NCBI RefSeq assembly: GCF_016623585.1
Contig: NZ_JAEHFY010000010.1
Coordinates: 1-64,000 of the forward strand
Source: Pedobacter segetis
GTDB taxonomy: Bacteria; Bacteroidota; Bacteroidia; Sphingobacteriales; Sphingobacteriaceae
Length of the DNA stretch: 64,000 nt
Direction of reading: 5' to 3'
Shown: piece by piece, positions 34,557 through 43,308 of the stretch
How the letters are laid out: the number at the start of each line of letters is the position of its first letter
Numbering within the stretch: position 1 is the first letter of the stretch
Notes under the pieces: generated by a model
Seen by the model: the letters and a program-made list of their open reading frames with translations, nothing else
Told to the model about the DNA's origin: nothing
Databases searched by the model: none
Program-made: the position numbers and the translations under genes

Positions 34557-36503
34557 ATGGCAAAAAAACAAGTAGCAGAGAAGGAGTTAAAAGCTAAAGA
34601 AGCAGAACTTCATGACACTGAAAAAAAAGTAAAAGAGGTATATGAGTCAGAAGCTGATTCATTATCTATTGACGAGATTAAATCCTCATCAAAAATTGCA
34701 GACCCTGATGAATTTGATTGGGACGCTGATGAAAAAATGTTTGGCAATTACAGCAAAGCCGAACGTGAGAAAATGGAAGAAATGTACTCTGGTACTTTCA
34801 ACTCTGTAACAAGGGGCGAGATTATTTCTGGGGTTGTTGTAACCATTAACAGCAAAGATGTGGTATTAAACATCGGTTTTAAATCTGATGGTTTAGTAGC
34901 CGTGAACGAATTTCGCGATATGCCCGACCTTAAGAAAGGCGATACCGTAGATGTATTTGTTGAACAAAGAGAAGACGAAAATGGCCAGTTGGTATTGTCT
35001 CGTAAAAGAGCTAAAACCCAGCGCTCTTGGGAGATGATCAACGAAGCCTTAGAAAACGATACGATCATCAACGGTTTTGTGAAAAGCAGAACTAAAGGTG
35101 GTTTGATCGTAGATATTATGGGCGTTGAAGCTTTCTTACCGGGATCGCAAATTGACATTAAGCCTATTAGAGATTACGATGTTTACGTTGGTAAAACAAT
35201 GGAATTTAAGGTGGTAAAAATAAACCACGAATTTAAGAACGTTGTAGTATCGCACAAAGTTTTAATTGAAGACGATCTAGAAAGCCAAAAAGTTGAGATA
35301 GTTTCTAAACTTGAAAAAGGACAGGTTTTAGAAGGAACCGTTAAAAACATTACCGATTTTGGTGTATTTATTGACCTTGGCGGAGTAGATGGTTTATTAC
35401 ATATTACCGATATTTCTTGGGGCCGCATAGAGCACCCGAAAGAAGTATTATCTTTAGATGAGAAAGTTAACGTTGTTGTTCTTGATTTTGATGACGAGAA
35501 AAAACGTATCGCTTTAGGTTTAAAACAACTTTCTGCACACCCTTGGGAATCTTTAGATACTGATTTAGCTATCGGTTCTAAAGTGAAGGGCAAGATCGTT
35601 ACCGTTGCAGATTATGGTGCTTTCTTAGAAATTATACCTGGAGTAGAAGGTTTGATACACGTTTCTGAAATGTCTTGGTCGCAAAACTTGCGCAACCCAC
35701 AAGAGTTTATGAAAACCGGTGATGAAGTTGAAGCCGTTGTTTTAACCTTAGACAGAGACGAGCGTAAGATGTCTTTAGGCATTAAGCAATTAACGCCAGA
35801 TCCTTGGGAAAATGCAGCAGAAAAATATCCTATCGGAAGCAAGCATAAAGCCGTAGTTAAAAACATGACTAATTTTGGGGTGTTTGTAGAGATTGAAGAA
35901 GGGATTGATGGATTGATCCACATTTCTGATCTATCATGGTCTAAAAAAATTAACCACCCTAATGAATTTACCAAAGTAGGCGAAGAGTTAGATACCGTTG
36001 TTCTAGAATTAGATGTTGATAATCGCAAATTAAGCCTTGGGCACAAGCAACTAGAAGAAAACCCTTGGGAAACCTTTGAAACTATCTTTACTATTGATTC
36101 TATCCACGAGGGAACGGTTACTAAAGTAACAGATAAAGGGGCAATTATTGCTTTACCTTACGGAGTTGAAGGTTTTGTACCTTCTAAACATTTAGCTAAA
36201 GAAGACGGATCCACGCTTAAAGCGGATGATGTTGCTGATTTCAAAATTATAGAATTTAATAAAGACTCTAAGAGGATTGTTGTATCTCATGCCAGAATTT
36301 GGGAACAAGTAAAAGCTGAAGAGGTTGCAGAAGAAAGAGCTAACAAGAAAAAAGAAGCTACTGCCGCAAACGCATCAGTTAAGAAAGTGAAAGATTCTGT
36401 AGAGAAATCTACTTTAGGCGATCTTGATGTGTTGTCTCAATTGAAAGATAAATTGGAAGGCGACGCAAAGAAAGCAGCTAAAAAGAAATTAGAAGCTAAA
36501 TAA
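34557..36503 (+). CDS. rpsA: 30S ribosomal protein S1
   Basis: 648 residues with six S1/OB RNA-binding repeats. The third to fifth are canonical (EGTVKNITDFGVFIDLGGVD; GKIVTVADYGAFLEI; AVVKNMTNFGVFVEIEEG), each followed by a WGRIEHP/WSQNLRNP-like HP(K/N)E segment; the first, second and sixth are more divergent. Charged N-terminal (about 65 residues) and Lys/Ala-rich C-terminal tails make it longer than E. coli S1 (557). Terminated by a strong hairpin. Confidence 0.97.
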   Translation: MAKKQVAEKELKAKEAELHDTEKKVKEVYESEADSLSIDEIKSSSKIADPDEFDWDADEKMFGNYSKAEREKMEEMYSGTFNSVTRGEIISGVVVTINSKDVVLNIGFKSDGLVAVNEFRDMPDLKKGDTVDVFVEQREDENGQLVLSRKRAKTQRSWEMINEALENDTIINGFVKSRTKGGLIVDIMGVEAFLPGSQIDIKPIRDYDVYVGKTMEFKVVKINHEFKNVVVSHKVLIEDDLESQKVEIVSKLEKGQVLEGTVKNITDFGVFIDLGGVDGLLHITDISWGRIEHPKEVLSLDEKVNVVVLDFDDEKKRIALGLKQLSAHPWESLDTDLAIGSKVKGKIVTVADYGAFLEIIPGVEGLIHVSEMSWSQNLRNPQEFMKTGDEVEAVVLTLDRDERKMSLGIKQLTPDPWENAAEKYPIGSKHKAVVKNMTNFGVFVEIEEGIDGLIHISDLSWSKKINHPNEFTKVGEELDTVVLELDVDNRKLSLGHKQLEENPWETFETIFTIDSIHEGTVTKVTDKGAIIALPYGVEGFVPSKHLAKEDGSTLKADDVADFKIIEFNKDSKRIVVSHARIWEQVKAEEVAEERANKKKEATAANASVKKVKDSVEKSTLGDLDVLSQLKDKLEGDAKKAAKKKLEAK

Positions 36504-36516
36504 AATCATCTTTAAT

Positions 36517-36555
36517 AAAAAAAGCCTGGTTGAAATTAATCAATCAGGCTTTTTT
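36517..36555 (+). terminator. Intrinsic terminator after rpsA
   Basis: AAAAAAGCCTGGTTGA pairs with TCAATCAGGCTTTTTT, followed by a T-run, 14 bases past the rpsA stop. The A/T-rich flanks let it also work for the convergent gene at 36574. Confidence 0.88.
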
Positions 36556-36573
36556 GTTTGGTATAAATCTATA

Positions 36574-37035
36574 CTATTTAAAAACGTACTTAAAACCTAA
36601 GCCAAACCTACCTGCGGTAAATCTATCGCCAACGGTATCACCTAGATAAATTGATGGCCTCCAATCAAAACTTAACGCAAGCGGTGCGTTATCTATTTTA
36701 TAATCTAAACCAACCATTGGCCTTAAGAAAAAACTAGAACCACCAGAATAAAGATTTACGGCAGGGCCACCACCTAAATACCACTTTAAGCCGCTAGCAC
36801 CTTTAAAATCTTGGTGGTATTGGTAGTAAGCAGCAATTAATGTATTGTTGCTACCAAACAAAATATCGGCCTCAATGGCATTGTTGGCATTAAAAAAATG
36901 CTTTAAAGTAGGGCCAACCAAAGTTTGGCCAGTTCCGAAATCAATACCCAAGCCAGCACTTGTGGTGTAACTTTGGGCAGATGCGCTAATGGCAAAGCAG
37001 ATTAAAGCGAATGTAGTTAAGATTAATTTTCTCAT
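36574..37035 (-). CDS. Small outer-membrane beta-barrel protein
   Basis: 153 residues. The signal peptide (LILTTFALICFAISASA, cleavage before QSYTT) is followed by alternating strands rich in Gly and aromatics (GLKWYLGGGPAVNLY; RFGLGFKYVFK), typical of an eight-stranded OmpA/OprF-like barrel. No periplasmic domain. Function unknown. A possible sigma-54 type promoter lies just upstream. Confidence 0.72.
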   Translation of the reverse strand: MRKLILTTFALICFAISASAQSYTTSAGLGIDFGTGQTLVGPTLKHFFNANNAIEADILFGSNNTLIAAYYQYHQDFKGASGLKWYLGGGPAVNLYSGGSSFFLRPMVGLDYKIDNAPLALSFDWRPSIYLGDTVGDRFTAGRFGLGFKYVFK

Positions 37036-37065
37036 AATTTTAATTGTTTGTTAAACTCTGCAATT

Positions 37066-37082
37066 AGCCAATTTTGTGCCAA
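37066..37082 (-). promoter_or_regulatory. Possible sigma-54 (-24/-12) promoter
   Basis: On the minus strand TTGGCACAAAATTGGCT has GG and GC separated by 10 bases, as sigma-54 requires, with a full TTGGCAC half and one mismatch in the TTGC half. It would start transcription about 20 bases before the ATG at 37035. Confidence 0.35.
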
Positions 37083-37348
37083 AAACCAACCATATGAGAC
37101 AAAAAAACTAAATTTTTATAGCCTATTGTGATAAAAACTTAAATATCAGATAAATATTTTTTTACTTAACAGGTGCTAAAAACATGATTTTTGAGAGATT
37201 TGAACCCTTTATAAGAAAGAAAAATTATTTTGGCATAATTGGGTGTAATTATTGATTTATTTACATATTTTAGGATAAACCGCTTTAAGATCTTAAAATC
37301 GAATCTTATCTTATAGCAACCAATTAATATCATAAAACCAAACTAACA

Positions 37349-39133
37349 ATGGAGAAAATAAGCAGAGTTTTTGACTTACTTACTTACCATAAAGCACATT
37401 TTGATGCCGATGATATCTTAGCAACAAAAGTTAACAGCAATTGGATAAAATATAGCATTGATCAATTTATTGATAACGCTAACTACATAAGTAAAGGGTT
37501 AATTGCCTTGGGCATTAAAAAAGACGATAAAGTAGCCATCATGTCTGAAAACCGGCCCGAATGGAATTTTTGTGATTTCGGTATTATGCAGATTGGTGCC
37601 ACACAAGTGCCCATGTACCCTACACTAGCTGAAAATGATATAAAATTCATTTTGAATGATGCCGAAATAAAAATCATTTTTGTTTCTACCAAAGAAATAT
37701 ATGATAAAATTAATACAGTAAAGGAATCATCAGCAATACCTATCTCCATTTACACTTTTGATAAGATAAATGATCTTGCACATTGGGAAGAAGTGAAAAA
37801 TTTAGGTAAAAAAAATAGCGATATTGATTTAGAACCCTATAAATCGCAGATCACCAAAGACGATCTATTAACCCTCATCTATACATCTGGCACTACCGGA
37901 ACCCCAAAAGGGGTAATGCTAACACATGAAAACTTAATGAGTAATGTGATCTACTCTGCCCCAATGTATCCCAAAGAGATAAAAAAGGCCTTAAGCTTTT
38001 TACCCCTTTCGCATATTTTTGAGCGGATGGTTTGTTATATGTATTTTTATCTAGGGATTTCTGTTTATTATGCCGAGAGTATAGATACCATTGTAGCAAA
38101 TTTGGTAGAAGTTAAGCCGCATTGCTTTACCACCGTACCAAGGTTATTAGAAAAAGTTTATGACCGTATAGTTGCCAAAGGGCATGAACTTTCTGGCATT
38201 AAAAAATCTCTTTTCTTTTGGGCTTTACAATTGGGGCACAATTATGAAGTTGAAGGGAAAAACGGTTTTTTCTATGAACTAAAATTAAAAATTGCCAGAA
38301 AACTTATTTTTAGCAAATGGCGTGAAGCTTTAGGAGGAGAAATTTTGTGTATCGTTTCTGGTGGCGCAGCCCTACAAGAACGCCTAGCTAGGGTGTTTTG
38401 GAGTGCTGATATTAAAGTTTTAGAAGGTTATGGCTTAACAGAAACATCGCCTGTGATAGCCGTAAACGCCCCTTTTAAAGGACAAACTAAGTTTGGAACC
38501 GTTGGGAAGGTGCTAAATAATTTACAGGTTAAAATTGCAGAAGACGGTGAGATTTTGGTTAAAGGCCCAAGCGTAACAAAGGCTTATTACAAAAGACCCG
38601 ATGCAACAGCAGAAACCATAATTGACGGTTGGTTCCACACGGGGGATATTGGCGAATTTAAAGATGGCTTTTTGGCCATTACCGATAGAAAAAAAGAAGT
38701 TTTCAAAACGGCAGGCGGTAAATACGTTGCTCCGCAGGTTTTAGAAAACAAATTTAAAGAATCTGTTTATATAGAGCAGATTATGGTTGTTGGAGAAAAC
38801 CGAAAATTCCCATCTGCATTGATCGTACCCAATTTTGAAAAATTAAAAGATTGGGCAGCAAAAAATGGAATTAGCGAAACCGATCCCGAAAAATTAGTGA
38901 AAGATAAGGCTATTTGCGAAAAAATTTGGAACGAAGTAGAAAAATTGAACACTAACTTTGGCCATTGGGAACAAATAAAAAAAATTGCGCTCTTGCCTCA
39001 AGAATTTACGATTGACGGTGGAGAATTAACCCCTAAATTGAGCATCAAAAGAAAAGTTGTTTTAAGTAAGAACAAAGACCTGATAGAAAAAATTTATGCC
39101 AGTATTGATGCGCAAGAGCATCATGTTAAATAA
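37349..39133 (+). CDS. Long-chain fatty acid--CoA ligase (AMP-forming)
   Basis: 594 residues of the ANL superfamily. P-loop YTSGTTGTPKGVMLTHENL, A5 motif EGYGLTETSPV, TGDIGEF, and DRKKEVFKTAGGKYVAPQ with the catalytic C-terminal Lys in the last 15%. The length and the EGYGLTE/WSADIKVLEG pattern fit the FAA1/FadD15-type acyl-CoA synthetases common in Bacteroidota rather than E. coli FadD. It activates fatty acids for beta-oxidation or lipid synthesis. Single gene. Confidence 0.9.
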   Translation: MEKISRVFDLLTYHKAHFDADDILATKVNSNWIKYSIDQFIDNANYISKGLIALGIKKDDKVAIMSENRPEWNFCDFGIMQIGATQVPMYPTLAENDIKFILNDAEIKIIFVSTKEIYDKINTVKESSAIPISIYTFDKINDLAHWEEVKNLGKKNSDIDLEPYKSQITKDDLLTLIYTSGTTGTPKGVMLTHENLMSNVIYSAPMYPKEIKKALSFLPLSHIFERMVCYMYFYLGISVYYAESIDTIVANLVEVKPHCFTTVPRLLEKVYDRIVAKGHELSGIKKSLFFWALQLGHNYEVEGKNGFFYELKLKIARKLIFSKWREALGGEILCIVSGGAALQERLARVFWSADIKVLEGYGLTETSPVIAVNAPFKGQTKFGTVGKVLNNLQVKIAEDGEILVKGPSVTKAYYKRPDATAETIIDGWFHTGDIGEFKDGFLAITDRKKEVFKTAGGKYVAPQVLENKFKESVYIEQIMVVGENRKFPSALIVPNFEKLKDWAAKNGISETDPEKLVKDKAICEKIWNEVEKLNTNFGHWEQIKKIALLPQEFTIDGGELTPKLSIKRKVVLSKNKDLIEKIYASIDAQEHHVK

Positions 39134-39374
39134 CTGGTATTTAACAGTATAGTTATGATCATAGATTTTTGAGCTAAAGCAGGTAAATTTATTTGAAAAT
39201 AGCCGTTATTATTTAAAGTTTAAACAGCAATTTTGAACACCTTTAAAATATAAATGGGTATATAAAAATCAAGGTGGTTTAAGCTAATTGCCTAACCAAA
39301 ATTTGGTTGTAAGCGTAGGCAACTATCAAATAAATTTTAAACGGGCCATTATTAATATTTAACAAATTAGTGAA
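39134..39374. other. Gene-free spacer between convergent genes
   Basis: AT-rich, no gene, RNA or strong terminator recognised. Confidence 0.5.
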
Positions 39375-39932
39375 TTACAAAAATCGCATCAACTCGCTGT
39401 TCAATTTTTCTGTGGGCAAACCCATAACATTGGTATAAGAACCTTCTATAGAAGAAACGCCCACCATCCCAATCCAATCTTGTATGCCATAAGCTCCAGC
39501 TTTATCTAAAGGCCGGTAGTTTAAAATATAAAACCATAATTGATCATCGCTAAGTTTAGAAAAAGCGACTTTTGTGGTTTGAGAAAAGGTGTGTACTTTC
39601 TTTTTGGATTTAATGGTAACGCCGGTTACTACCAAATGGGTTCTTCCGTTTAACTTACTTAACATTTCAAATGCGTGTTCATTATTCTTGGGTTTACCCA
39701 GTAACTCATCATTAATGATTACAACCGTATCTGCGGTAATAATTATTTCATCATCGTAATTGATTTCAAAAGCATCCGATTTTATTTTTGATAGGTATGG
39801 TGCTACTTCTATTAAAGGTAATCCGGCAGGGTAGCTTTCATCAATCTCTTTGATCATCAACTCAAACTCAAAACCCATCAGTTTTAAAAGTTCTTGCCTT
39901 CTGGGCGATTTAGATGCTAAATATATTTTCAT
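39375..39932 (-). CDS. maf: Maf-family nucleoside triphosphate pyrophosphatase
   Basis: 185 residues. The opening YLASKSPRRQELL and the acidic active-site region IITADTVV, with GKPKN and GAYGIQD further on, are Maf signatures. YhdE-type members hydrolyse dTTP/UTP and modified pyrimidine nucleotides, cleaning the pool. Start at ATG 39932; an in-frame TTG two codons upstream is ignored. Divergent from the DUF2383 gene. Confidence 0.93.
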   Translation of the reverse strand: MKIYLASKSPRRQELLKLMGFEFELMIKEIDESYPAGLPLIEVAPYLSKIKSDAFEINYDDEIIITADTVVIINDELLGKPKNNEHAFEMLSKLNGRTHLVVTGVTIKSKKKVHTFSQTTKVAFSKLSDDQLWFYILNYRPLDKAGAYGIQDWIGMVGVSSIEGSYTNVMGLPTEKLNSELMRFL

Positions 39933-40108
39933 CGACAATTAAATCAGGTTTTTTGCTAAAATGCGATAAATAATTTAATGAATGCAACAATTATTGATAC
40001 GATGATATTTTATTAAATATCAACAACTCCCATCTTTGGCATATTAAATGTTTTATGAAGCATAAATATCTCTATTGTAAGAGAATTGCAAAACATAAAA
40101 CAAATATC

Positions 40109-40564
40109 ATGAAAAATCAAAATGAAATCATTAACGATCTTAAAGTATTGGTCAATATTTTAAATGACGGAAAAGAAGGCTACAAAGATGCGGTAGAACA
40201 CGTAAAATCTAAAGATTTGAAAGAAACTTTTTTAGCATTTTCTGCAGAAAGGGCAATTTATGCCGAAGAATTGAAAGCTCATATTTTACAACACGGCGGT
40301 TCGTCTGATAATGATGAAGGTGGGGTTTTAGGTGCCCTGCACAGATCTTGGTTAGCAATTAAAGAGGCTTTTTCTTCTAATGAAGATGGAGCAATTTTAA
40401 GTGCCATTGAAACTGGAGAAGAAGCTGCGCTAGAAAAATATGACACCATATTAAAAGATTACGAAGGCCATGCAGATCATTACGCTTTGTTAAAAAAACA
40501 GAGAGATGGAATTAAAGGGCATTTAAACAAAATCAAATCGCTTGAATTAGCACATCAAGACTGA
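40109..40564 (+). CDS. PA2169-family four-helix-bundle protein (DUF2383)
   Basis: 151 residues, mostly helical: LKVLVNILNDGKEGYKDAVE, YAEELKAHIL, HRSWLAIKEAFSSNEDGAIL, ETGEEAALEKYDTIL. This matches DUF2383, a ferritin-like bundle often linked to stress or stationary phase. The metal-ligand pattern E/H in the helices is suggestive but not proof of metal binding. ATG 40109 starts the conserved part; an in-frame ATG at 40055 would add 18 basic residues. Confidence 0.75.
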   Translation: MKNQNEIINDLKVLVNILNDGKEGYKDAVEHVKSKDLKETFLAFSAERAIYAEELKAHILQHGGSSDNDEGGVLGALHRSWLAIKEAFSSNEDGAILSAIETGEEAALEKYDTILKDYEGHADHYALLKKQRDGIKGHLNKIKSLELAHQD

Positions 40565-40612
40565 TTATAATCTATATTATGGGTTAGGTTATATTCAAAC
40601 AAAGAATATGAT

Positions 40613-41149
40613 CTAGCCCTTATTTTTTAGTGCACCGTCATTAGCTGATGGCTTTTCTACAAACCAATCGCCTTTTACTTTCAAAACCTTTTCAATTATG
40701 TCCCGTACAACGCCTTGGCCACCTTTAAATTCAGAAATATAGCCGGCACAGTTTTTTATCTCTTCAACCGCATCAGCAGGACAAACTGAGAGTGCAACCT
40801 GTTCCATAATTTCTTGATCGGGCAAATCGTCTCCCACATAAACTATTTCTTCTCTTTTTAAATTGGCATTATTTAAAAAATCTTCAAACAATGGCATTTT
40901 ATAAGAAGCGCCCAAATAAACATGATCAATGCCCAAACCCTGCATCCTAAGCCCAACAGATTTAGATTTTGCACCTGTAATGATACACACATGGTAACCT
41001 TTGCCCATGGCTAACTGGATTGCGTAACCATCTTTAATGTTATATTGCCTCAATTGATCTCCGTTTTCGGTAATCAAGATCTTACCATCGGTTAAAACAC
41101 CATCAACATCAAAAATAAAGGTGGTTATCTGTTTTAATTTATCTAGCAT
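40613..41149 (-). CDS. kdsC: 3-deoxy-D-manno-octulosonate 8-phosphate phosphatase
   Basis: Releases Kdo from Kdo-8-phosphate. 178 residues, HAD superfamily C0-type: nucleophile Asp14 in FDVDGVLTDG, IITGAKS, and GDDLPDQEIM, with the short beta-hairpin cap typical of KdsC tetramers. The start overlaps the marR stop by one base (TAATG). Last gene of a compact minus-strand set, far from kdsA and kdsD. Confidence 0.95.
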   Translation of the reverse strand: MLDKLKQITTFIFDVDGVLTDGKILITENGDQLRQYNIKDGYAIQLAMGKGYHVCIITGAKSKSVGLRMQGLGIDHVYLGASYKMPLFEDFLNNANLKREEIVYVGDDLPDQEIMEQVALSVCPADAVEEIKNCAGYISEFKGGQGVVRDIIEKVLKVKGDWFVEKPSANDGALKNKG

Positions 41150-41598
41150 TAGCCTCTTAATTTATCCAATAAATTACTTAAATGTTGGCAATCTTTTTCT
41201 GAAATATTCTGGGATAAAATCTTTGACATTTCAGCTTCTAAATGAATGTTCTCTAAAAGGCATAAACCTTTATCGCTAATTAGAATATCCACAGATCGCC
41301 TATCTTTTTTATTGGTATTGCGGGTTACCAATTCTTTTTGTACTAACCTATCAACAATACGCGATGCGTCAGACATTTTATCTAACATCCTCTCTTTTAA
41401 AATATTAACGGTACATGGATTAGGATATTGGCCCCTTAAAATCCTTAAGATATTGAATTGTTGATTTGTGATTTTATGTTGATTCAACTCTTTTTTTAAC
41501 ATCGAGTTTAACCAATTATATGTGAAAAGGATATTTACCGAAGCCTTGTGATAATTGTTGATAAACTTATTGTTCTTGATCTCTTTTTCAATTTCCAT
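41149..41598 (-). CDS. MarR-family transcriptional regulator
   Basis: 149 residues. Winged-helix segment QFNILRILRGQYPNPCTV, LDKMSDASRIVDRLVQKELVTR and the wing NKKDRRSVDILISDKG. It sits in the middle of a translationally compact cluster (10 bases after the DUF5522 stop, overlapping kdsC), so its target may be the cluster itself. Distinct in sequence from the MarR at 30624. Confidence 0.9.
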   Translation of the reverse strand: MEIEKEIKNNKFINNYHKASVNILFTYNWLNSMLKKELNQHKITNQQFNILRILRGQYPNPCTVNILKERMLDKMSDASRIVDRLVQKELVTRNTNKKDRRSVDILISDKGLCLLENIHLEAEMSKILSQNISEKDCQHLSNLLDKLRG

Positions 41599-41607
41599 AA
41601 TTGATGG

Positions 41608-41766
41608 TTATTTGGAGTTTTGATTGTTTTTTTGTGCTTTCTTATATTTCCAGGGACAATGTTTACACTCGTTCTTACAACAATACCCTCTGTTTAAATG
41701 ATATTTTTCTGTAAAAACGTAGTTACCATCTGCGTTAATATAATAATCTATCTTTTCTATTAACAT
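41608..41766 (-). CDS. DUF5522 small Cys-rich protein
   Basis: A 52-residue gene, short enough to be missed. The translation opens MLIEKIDYYINADGNYVF, then TEKYHLNRGYCC and KNECKHCPWKY. The CC-x3-C-x2-C cluster at 29-37 looks like a metal site, and the YYIN..G..VFTEKYHL-RGYCC core is the DUF5522 family of Bacteroidota. Its ATG directly abuts the stop of the MBL nuclease gene (41767) and its stop precedes marR by 9 bases, so it is surely translated within this operon. Function unknown. Confidence 0.85.
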   Translation of the reverse strand: MLIEKIDYYINADGNYVFTEKYHLNRGYCCKNECKHCPWKYKKAQKNNQNSK

Positions 41767-42702
41767 CTAAAGAATCTTTACCTCTAAACTATCGCTAAAA
41801 TAATGCTTTAAATTTTTACCATCGCCATGTAGTGTCCAAACTTTTTTTGGCGATACAATTTTAATGGTTTGCAAGATACCTTCCCAATCTACATGATCAG
41901 AAATATAGAGCTTTTCATCATTCCCTTTTTGTATATTATCCCAACCAGATGCAAAGATCTTAACCAGATTGATCGCTTTACCGTAAGCGTTAAAAGTAAG
42001 CGGGGGTACTAAATAAACCTGGTTTGTTTGGTGTTGTTTTATCCATTTACGATCATAAAATTGGTATTTACCTAAATCATACCCTTGTTTTTGATAAAGT
42101 TGATGTATTGGGTAAATGGAATAATGAACCAAAACGTTTTTTTGGGGACAAATTTTATTGATGAGTTGCGTAATACGCTGCGCCTTGCCCAAACCATAAA
42201 CACCTAGTAAAATATTTTGATGGATACTATTGAGTTTTTCAATTTCTTTTGCTGGATCTGGATGTTTGGTTTCTGGGTTTGCAAAAGTTGTTTCTGTAAT
42301 CAAAACATCTGCTTTACAAAATTCTATGGGTTGGCAAGTGGCATCTTCTTGTAATTTATAATCGCCAGTGTAGAGGTAAGTTACATTTTTATATACCATC
42401 TTGATCATTGCAGAGCCAATGATGTGCCCTGCCGATAGGAAAGAAATTAACACCTCTCCTATCTTAAATTCTTGATGATAATTATATAAATGAAAGTGTT
42501 TACCTGCATTTTTTTTAAACCTTAGCACCATAATTTCTTTGGTTGGGCAGGTACAAAAAACGTGGTGATTGTTTGGCCTTGCATGATCACCATGGGCATG
42601 GGAAATGACCACATTGTTTACCGGCAAAATTGCATCAATATAAAAATCTCCGTATTTACAATATAAACCCTGTGGCGTTTTAATCAAAAAATCGTCTTCC
42701 AT
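41767..42702 (-). CDS. Metallo-beta-lactamase-fold nuclease (COG1236/ligase-associated exonuclease type)
   Basis: 311 residues. Zinc motif HAHGDH near residue 36, further ligands in SAGHIIGSAM and YTGDYK, then the C-terminal SDHVDWEGIL and a final TLHGD, the arrangement of mRNA 3'-end/DNA exonuclease-like MBL proteins. Related proteins are often found beside an ATP-dependent DNA ligase and Lhr helicase, but here neither is adjacent. Six bases after coaE and immediately before DUF5522. Confidence 0.8.
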   Translation of the reverse strand: MEDDFLIKTPQGLYCKYGDFYIDAILPVNNVVISHAHGDHARPNNHHVFCTCPTKEIMVLRFKKNAGKHFHLYNYHQEFKIGEVLISFLSAGHIIGSAMIKMVYKNVTYLYTGDYKLQEDATCQPIEFCKADVLITETTFANPETKHPDPAKEIEKLNSIHQNILLGVYGLGKAQRITQLINKICPQKNVLVHYSIYPIHQLYQKQGYDLGKYQFYDRKWIKQHQTNQVYLVPPLTFNAYGKAINLVKIFASGWDNIQKGNDEKLYISDHVDWEGILQTIKIVSPKKVWTLHGDGKNLKHYFSDSLEVKIL

Positions 42703-42708
42703 TAAATG

Positions 42709-43308
42709 TTAGGTATGTTGGGCCTTATTTAAAAATACCCGGTGTAGTTTTAGCACTTGGGGGATCAGAAGATCAACCTCATTGTTGTAAACGATATAAT
42801 CTGCCAGCTCCTGTTTTTTTGCCTCTGAAAGTTGATTGTTGATTCTTTCTTGCACTTTTTCATTGCTGATACGGTCCCTCAGCATTATTCTTTTGATACG
42901 CAATTCTAAAGGAGAGCTCACCAAAATATTGATGTTGTTTTTTAAGTAAGATCTACTCTCGAAAAGTAAAGCTGCTTCTTTTGTTACATAAGGAGATTTT
43001 TGTTTTTGGCTCCAAATATCCATTGCTTCAAAAACCTTTGGGTGTACCAAAGAGTTTAATATATTCAACTTCTCAGGAGAATTAAAAACTTGGTTTGCAA
43101 TATGCTTTCTATTTAGGTTGCCGTTTGCAAGATAGGCTTTAGACCCAAAATTTTGTCTTATGGCTTCCATTAAAGATCCATCGCTAATCATTAATTCTTT
43201 TGCGGCATCATCTGCATAAAACACCGGGATGTGTAAAAGCTCAAATATTTTACAAACAGTAGTTTTTCCGCTACCGATACCTCCGGTTATACCAACTTTA
43301 AACATCAT
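42709..43308 (-). CDS. coaE: Dephospho-CoA kinase
   Basis: Final step of coenzyme A synthesis. 199 residues: P-loop GITGGIGSGKTT at the N-terminus, FYADDAAKELM (the DxD substrate loop), and lid HPKVFEAMDIW with the nucleotide-binding RIMLRDRIS. Start ATG 43308 overlaps the ybbR stop by four bases (ATGA). Confidence 0.95.
   Translation of the reverse strand: MMFKVGITGGIGSGKTTVCKIFELLHIPVFYADDAAKELMISDGSLMEAIRQNFGSKAYLANGNLNRKHIANQVFNSPEKLNILNSLVHPKVFEAMDIWSQKQKSPYVTKEAALLFESRSYLKNNINILVSSPLELRIKRIMLRDRISNEKVQERINNQLSEAKKQELADYIVYNNEVDLLIPQVLKLHRVFLNKAQHT

Noticed and set aside
40055-40108. Upstream ATG of the DUF2383 gene
   Set aside because: Adds 18 basic residues outside the conserved domain; kept only as an alternative.
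41246-41464. Plus-strand frame inside the second MarR gene
   Set aside because: Antisense to the helix-turn-helix coding region; no start context.
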